A stretch of 36,464 bases of DNA from Lachnospiraceae bacterium. GTDB taxonomy: Bacteria > Bacillota > Clostridia > Lachnospirales > Lachnospiraceae. Positions 32,777-36,464 of this stretch are shown in pieces (position 1 is the stretch's first letter; each line of letters starts with the position of its first letter). The position numbers and the translations under genes are program-made. The stretch covers positions 1 to 36,464 of the forward strand of contig QXXL01000068.1 of assembly GCA_009911505.1 (NCBI GenBank), written 5' to 3'. Under the pieces are notes generated by a model, which was not told the origin of the DNA, did no database searches, and was given only the letters and a program-made list of their open reading frames with translations.

Positions 32777-33639
32777 AGACGAAGGTTACACAAGCCACTT
32801 GTGTTGAGGAGGGCTGCAAAGAAGTGGTTGCAACTGTTGTGGTGGATGGTATAGTATACAAAGATACAGGCAGCAGCGAGGTTCTTTTGGTGGATCCGGA
32901 TAACCATGTAAATACAGAAGTTGTGGGACAAAAAGATGCAACAGAAACGGAAGAAGGATATACGGGGGATACCAGATGTATAGACTGCGGGAAAACGGTT
33001 GCATATGGAGAAACCATCCCGGTGAAGAAGCCAGTCGATCCCGACAAGCCAGTAGATCCGGATAAACCAGTGGATCCCGACAAGCCAGTAGATCCGGATA
33101 AGCCAGTGAATCCAGATAAACCGATCAATCCGGGCGGTTCGTCCAATCCAGGCGTAAATGCCCCAGGCGGGGATACGCAGCCTGCGGATAATACGTTGCC
33201 GAAGAAAGGAAGTAAGCTAAAGGACGGTAAAGGTAATGTTTTTACTGTGGCAAAAGCGGGTTCAGAAGTGGCTTTTCAAACGCCTTATTCTAAAAAATTG
33301 AAATCTATAAAGGTTTTAGATAAAGTTAAGCTAAACGGAATAACTTATAAAGTGACGTCTATTGCAAAAACGGCATTTAAAGGATGTAAAAATTTAAAGA
33401 CGGTGACAATAGGTAAAAATATAAGGAATATCGGGGCGTCGGCGTTTAAAAACTGTAGCTCTTTGAGGAAGGTTGTAATTAAGACAAATAAACTTACAGT
33501 GAAGAGTGTCGGGGCCAAGGCATTTGCCGGGCTGCATAAGAACGCTGAGTTTAAGGTTCCAGGCAAGAAGCTGGCGGCTTATAAGAAGCTGCTGTACAAG
33601 AAGGGGGTTGCAAAGAAGACACAGGTGGTCCGCAAGTAG
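32755..33639 (+). pseudogene. C-terminal part of the BspA-like protein, out of frame with its N-terminal part
   Basis: About 294 codons in the frame offset from the upstream gene. They have no ribosome site and no good start codon (only a GTG at 32824), so they should not be translated separately. Text includes EPQECTVETKV, a proline-rich VDPDKP repeat linker, and a final LRR-type domain (TAFKGCKNLKTVTIG, ASAFKNCSSLRKV) ending in the lysine-rich AYKKLLYKKG tail common on clostridial LRR proteins. No LPxTG sorting signal is present. Adding one G after 32755 restores a single 2439-codon protein. This is either a real inactivating or phase-variable frameshift, or an assembly/sequencing error. 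Confidence 0.85.
33034..33123 (+). repeat. Five 18-bp tandem repeats (VDPDKP linker)
   Basis: Units such as GTCGATCCCGACAAGCCA repeat five times without gaps, encoding VDPDKP (the last unit VNPDKP). A proline-rich, extended cell-wall-spanning linker is the usual role. Alternate units share wobble bases, suggesting duplication in 36-bp steps. Such arrays often vary in copy number. Confidence 0.88.
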
Positions 33640-33645
33640 GCCAGG

Positions 33646-33670
33646 AGGAAGCGGTATAGCCGCTTCCTTT
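33646..33670 (+). terminator. Rho-independent terminator after the surface-protein gene
   Basis: A 9-bp perfect stem (33646-33654 with 33660-33668, AGGAAGCGG arm) with a 5-base loop, TATAG, begins seven bases after the stop codon and is followed by a short T-run. It also lies directly ahead of the ribosome site of the next gene. Confidence 0.7.
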
Positions 33671-33709
33671 CATCGATCAATTAACACAATAAAAAAGGAG
33701 CTTAGCAGC

Positions 33710-34558
33710 ATGAACAAACCCATATACGCCCCACATCAGCAAATTGAACAAAGTATACGCAAGAAATTCCGTAAATCCATTTGGTGCAAGTTTACAAAGG
33801 CCATCAACCAATACGAGCTGTTGAAGGAAGGCGATCAAGTAGCGGTATGCATCTCCGGAGGTAAAGATTCCATGCTGATGGCAAAGCTTTTCCAGGAGCT
33901 AAAGCTTCACAATAAATTTGATTTTAAAGTAAAATTCCTCGTTATGGATCCCGGTTATTCTCCTGCAAACCGTACAGCCATTGAACGGAACGCATCCTTG
34001 CTTAAGGTGCCAATTACTGTATACGAATCCAATATTTTTGGCGCCGTTTACCATATTGATAAATCCCCCTGCTACCTGTGTGCCAGGATGCGCAGGGGGC
34101 ATCTCTACCATTTTGCAGGTGAATTGGGCTGCAATAAAATTGCCCTTGGCCATCATTATGATGACGTTATTGAGACTATTTTAATGGGTATGCTCTACGG
34201 CGCCCAGATGCAAACCATGATGCCTAAGCTGCACAGTACAAATTTTTCGGGCATGGAGCTAATCCGTCCGATGTACCTGATCCGGGAAGATGATATTAAA
34301 GCCTGGCGGGATTACAATGGACTGCATTTTTTGCAATGTGCCTGTAAGTTTACCGAGGACTGTGCCGACTGTAGCCGGGAGACTTCTTCTAAACGATTGG
34401 AAATCAAGGATTTGATCCGGCAGTTAAAGCAGGTTAACCCGTTTGTAGAAGGAAATATATTTAAAAGTGTGGAAAACGTAAATTTGGATACGGTGATTGC
34501 TTATAAGAAGGATGGGGTGAAGCATACATTTTTGGAAGGATATGGGCAGAAGGACTAA
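33710..34558 (+). CDS. TtcA-family PP-loop ATPase (tRNA thiolation-like)
   Basis: A 282-aa cytosolic enzyme of the PP-loop superfamily. The ATP pyrophosphatase motif SGGKDS is at 49-54, the CxxC pair is C121/C124 within CYLCARMRRG, and ALGHHYDDVIETILMG and IRPMYLIRE match TtcA, which makes 2-thiocytidine in tRNA with an iron-sulfur cluster. Extra cysteines near 210-226 (CACKFTEDCADC) are unlike E. coli TtcA and may bind a second cluster or zinc, as in TtuA-like proteins. The start at 33710 has an AAAGGAG site; the frame upstream of it is not conserved-looking. Family membership is firm; which thiolation it performs is not settled by sequence. Confidence 0.85.
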   Translation: MNKPIYAPHQQIEQSIRKKFRKSIWCKFTKAINQYELLKEGDQVAVCISGGKDSMLMAKLFQELKLHNKFDFKVKFLVMDPGYSPANRTAIERNASLLKVPITVYESNIFGAVYHIDKSPCYLCARMRRGHLYHFAGELGCNKIALGHHYDDVIETILMGMLYGAQMQTMMPKLHSTNFSGMELIRPMYLIREDDIKAWRDYNGLHFLQCACKFTEDCADCSRETSSKRLEIKDLIRQLKQVNPFVEGNIFKSVENVNLDTVIAYKKDGVKHTFLEGYGQKD

Positions 34559-34614
34559 GGCAGGATAGTCAGACGGGTTCTTCTTCCTCTTGCTAACTTT
34601 AATTTATGTTGATA

Positions 34615-34643
34615 TTGCCCTATGAAACTTCATTTGTTATAAT
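34615..34643 (+). promoter_or_regulatory. Promoter upstream of the SecB-like gene
   Basis: TTGCCC (34615-34620) and a perfect TATAAT (34638-34643) are separated by 17 bp. Transcription would start near 34650, so the MITE-like element at 34667-34841 would lie entirely within the roughly 215-base leader of the next gene. Confidence 0.7.
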
Positions 34644-34666
34644 GAAAAAGTAATGAAAACATTTTC

Positions 34667-34841
34667 TATTGAAGTGTGTTTGAAAATCATTTCCGATATT
34701 TATGCGCCCTGTTTTGCGTCGATTTGTTCCAATACAGCTGGTGCAGTCTGCTGTGCCGCTTTTGCTGGCATTTTTGCCCTTTGGGTACAAGTCTTAGATC
34801 AGCCGGAAAGTATGGTTCAAACATGCTCTGGAACTTCAATA
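34667..34841. mobile_element. MITE-like element of 175 bp with terminal inverted repeats
   Basis: The left end TATTGAAG...TGTTTGAA and the right end TTCAAACA...CTTCAATA are inverted copies; the right end has eight additional bases between its two blocks. Internal sequence has no gene. The outermost bases are TA at both ends, compatible with a TA target duplication of IS630/Tc1-like transposition, though this is not proven. The inner part of the repeat also occurs alone at 18657 and 19745. The short open frames across it are not convincing genes. Confidence 0.6.
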
Positions 34842-34866
34842 CACAAATCAAAATGGGGGTATTCGT

Positions 34867-35250
34867 ATGATACATTTTAACTTGAAAAGGCATAGCGTAA
34901 AAGAAGCATCTTTTCTGGAAAATCTTGAAAGGGCAAGAAAGGGCAATATGAACGTAGGAGTAGAGGGGAAAATTATTATTCCGCAAAATCCGGCTCAGCC
35001 GGGGGATGTAACGATCCTCTTAAAAATGCGCCTTGGCAGCAAAGACGATTGTATGTATTTGATGCTGCAGACGGTTACGGTGTTTGAAATGCAAGGGCCA
35101 AGGGAAGAATTGAACGAAACATCCGCCAGACGGGAATGTTTTCCGGCTGCGATGGCGAAGCTTCGGGAGACTGTCCGGCAGCTTACCGAGGTATATGGGA
35201 TGACGCCGCTTGAATTACCGCCGTTTGCGGAAGAAAATCAAGCGGGATAA
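34867..35250 (+). CDS. Small SecB-like protein
   Basis: A 127-aa soluble protein with a possible SecB-like fold. The central strands VTILLKMRLGSKD and YLMLQTVTVFEM and the final helix-plus-tail FPAAMAKLRETVRQLTEVYGMTPLELPPF follow the order and spacing of the SecB end (PYARE-like helix, then a FPPLxLxPxxF strand). SecB is a tetrameric export chaperone in Gram-negatives; in Firmicutes, SecB-like proteins also act as chaperones for toxin-antitoxin systems. No toxin is adjacent. The start ATG follows a GGGGG run and is only 26 bases past the MITE-like element. Assignment rests on the C-terminal pattern and could be wrong. Confidence 0.55.
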   Translation: MIHFNLKRHSVKEASFLENLERARKGNMNVGVEGKIIIPQNPAQPGDVTILLKMRLGSKDDCMYLMLQTVTVFEMQGPREELNETSARRECFPAAMAKLRETVRQLTEVYGMTPLELPPFAEENQAG

Positions 35251-35289
35251 TCCCCGTTTTGCCAGTTATATTACCTGTCGTAAAGCCAT

Positions 35290-36117
35290 TTAGCAATTTC
35301 CGACAAACACATGTTTTAAATACCTGCGCGCTGCGTCCGCAAGCCAGTAAATCTGCCCGACATCAGTCGCTTCCCGATCCGTCATCCGAAACTGCGGGAA
35401 AAACCGCGTTACATGAAGCGGGATATCCGGATCTAAAGAAGCAATCCACTCTGCTTCTTCTTCCAGTTCCTCTACGCTGTCGTTTTCCCCAGGTACAATA
35501 AGGGTGGTAAGTTCCACGTGGCATTCTGCGGCAGCCTGTTTGATAAACTCTTTTACCACATTAAGGTTCCCTCCTAATTTATGGTAATATGCTTCCCGAA
35601 ATCCTTTCAAATCAATATTCATAGCATCGATCCAGGGAAGAATTGCGGCCAGCGTATCCAGAGAAGCGCTTCCGTTTGTTACCAGAACCGTATCCATTCC
35701 CCGTTCTTTAACCAGCCTTGCCGTATCGCGCACATATTCCCATCCCACCAAGGGTTCATTATACGTAAAAGCCACTCCGATATTTCCCCGGTCTTTATAA
35801 TGCAGAGCCGTATCTGCCAGAGATTGCGGAGCCATATAAGCAGTTTGAGGAATTGTGCCGTATCCGATTGAGATTTCATAATTCTGACAAAACGGGCATT
35901 TTAAATTGCATCCATAGCTTCCCGCAGACAACACCAGGCTGCCTGGGCGGTACCGTTTAAGCGGCTTCTTTTCAATCGGATCAAGAGCCAGTCCCGTAAT
36001 CTGCCCGTAATTTTCACATACAATCACGCCGCCTCTGTTCGCCCGTGCGCCGCAAATTCCGCGCTGTCCCGGCTCCAAACGGCAGCGGTGCATACAAACC
36101 CCGCAAATAGTACTCAT
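35290..36117 (-). CDS. amrS: AmmeMemoRadiSam-type radical SAM enzyme
   Basis: A 275-aa radical SAM protein. The [4Fe-4S] motif CxxxCxxC is C70-NLK-C74-PF-C77. An N-terminal Cys group (C5, C8, C12, C22) resembles a second metal site. The segment around ITGLALDPIEKKPL, the GNIGVAFTYNEPLVG strand and NGSASLDTL are typical of AmrS, a PFL-activase-like family of the AMMECR1-MEMO1-radical SAM system. The reaction is not established. Usually amrA and amrB homologues lie beside it, but the 347 bases upstream hold no such gene. A GGGGTGG site precedes the ATG on the minus strand. It is convergent with the SecB-like gene, with 39 bases between the stops. Confidence 0.85.
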   Translation of the reverse strand: MSTICGVCMHRCRLEPGQRGICGARANRGGVIVCENYGQITGLALDPIEKKPLKRYRPGSLVLSAGSYGCNLKCPFCQNYEISIGYGTIPQTAYMAPQSLADTALHYKDRGNIGVAFTYNEPLVGWEYVRDTARLVKERGMDTVLVTNGSASLDTLAAILPWIDAMNIDLKGFREAYYHKLGGNLNVVKEFIKQAAAECHVELTTLIVPGENDSVEELEEEAEWIASLDPDIPLHVTRFFPQFRMTDREATDVGQIYWLADAARRYLKHVFVGNC

Positions 36118-36464
36118 ATCTTAATCCACCCCAATCCAATAAATGAAAAGCTCCGCAAACAACAAAACAGAGCTCGCTATCTCCTGATGCCTGCCAGCTA
36201 AACATCACTCCATATGGCAAACCCCATACCTGTCCGGCGTAAAAAGAAATCCTCTGAGGGCCAGTCAAAACCGTAGTCAGGCAGAGGGCAGGGTATGAGG
36301 CTGGGGCCTTGTGATGGGGGTTAGGGGCTCTTAAGCATCCCGCCCGATCCACAGCAATGCCCTGCCACGGATGGCAGGGCAAACCGGAACCGCGCCATGG
36401 ACGGCGCGTTTACGGTGGTTGCGTCAGCATGAGAATACCAAAATGGGATGCTTTAGAGCCCCTT
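36118..36464. other. Non-coding right end
   Basis: No credible gene starts in this stretch on either strand. It contains the amrS ribosome site region and the nested inverted repeats from 36323 to the edge. The minus-strand frame crossing it overlaps amrS in another phase and is not conserved-looking. Confidence 0.5.
36323..36463. repeat. Long inverted repeat with two internal hairpins
   Basis: Outer arms of 19 bases (36323-36341 and 36445-36463, AGGGGCTC(T)(T/A)AAGCATCCC) match with one mismatch. Inside are a 10-bp hairpin (36358-36367 with 36372-36381, TGCCCTGCCA arm, CGGA loop) and a 6-bp hairpin (36391-36396 with 36403-36408, CGCGCC/GGCGCG). The size and terminal repeats suggest a second, unrelated MITE-like or REP-like element; no T-run follows to make it a terminator. 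It may continue past the window. Confidence 0.6.

Noticed and set aside
34653..34880. 75-aa open frame upstream of the SecB-like gene
   Set aside because: It lies over the MITE-like element, has no ribosome site and no family resemblance.
36014..36382. 122-aa minus-strand open frame upstream of amrS
   Set aside because: Overlaps amrS in another phase by about 100 bases, no ribosome site, and begins inside the inverted-repeat element.

Overview
The window looks like a chromosomal segment from a low-to-mid-GC anaerobic Firmicute, most likely a Lachnospiraceae-type gut clostridium. The reasons are strong AGGAGG-type ribosome binding sites, clostridial protein families (DUF6034-like lipoproteins, BspA-type leucine-rich-repeat surface proteins, EndA-like lipoprotein nuclease, a Lachnospiraceae-style basic coiled-coil protein), and many GTA/ATA/GGG-rich codons. 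No rRNA, tRNA, CRISPR array, phage gene or intact insertion sequence was seen. The genus is not resolved.

Layout. (1) 160-3564, plus strand: a Dam-family adenine methyltransferase overlapping a putative PD-(D/E)XK restriction endonuclease, then a 138-aa conserved small protein overlapping a secreted EndA/NucA-type lipoprotein nuclease. (2) 3741-8126, minus strand: a DHH phosphoesterase and a 1129-aa hybrid sensor kinase with two receiver domains. A bidirectional terminator at 3688-3729 separates this block from (1). (3) 8324-8977: a HAD phosphatase with a TTG start. (4) 9096-18607: a ten-gene, plus-strand block holding an OmpR-type response regulator, a sensor kinase, two paralogous DUF6034-like lipoproteins, two ABC-2-like permeases, a BcrA/LanF-like ATPase, a membrane-anchored surface protein and a MacB-core-like single-pass protein. 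(5) 18836-19702: a basic coiled-coil protein gene flanked by two direct copies of a dispersed repeat. (6) 19746-26208: a LacI-family regulator divergent from a sulfate ABC importer operon (binding protein, CysT, CysW, CysA) followed by a glutamate-cysteine ligase. (7) 26321-33639: a giant BspA-like surface protein gene interrupted by one frameshift near 32755. (8) 33710-36117: a TtcA-family PP-loop protein, a SecB-like small protein whose leader carries a MITE-like element, and an AmrS-type radical SAM enzyme. The right end, 36118-36464, is non-coding and holds nested inverted repeats.

How the parts work together. The best candidate for an undescribed system is region (4). The same pair of TTTACA direct repeats, 11 bp apart, lies exactly 31 bp upstream of a -10 element in two places: before the regulator gene (9004-9057) and inside the 3' end of the kinase gene just ahead of the lipoprotein/ABC genes (10996-11049). 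This suggests that the two-component system activates itself and the transporter operon. The ATPase has a Glu where most ABC proteins have the Q-loop Gln, as in lantibiotic/bacitracin immunity ATPases. My working inference is a peptide-sensing and envelope-protection system with two lipoproteins acting outside the cell. In region (6) a LacI-type repressor with two AAACGTTT operators 106 bp apart probably controls sulfate uptake together with the first step of glutathione synthesis, an unusual regulator for that job.
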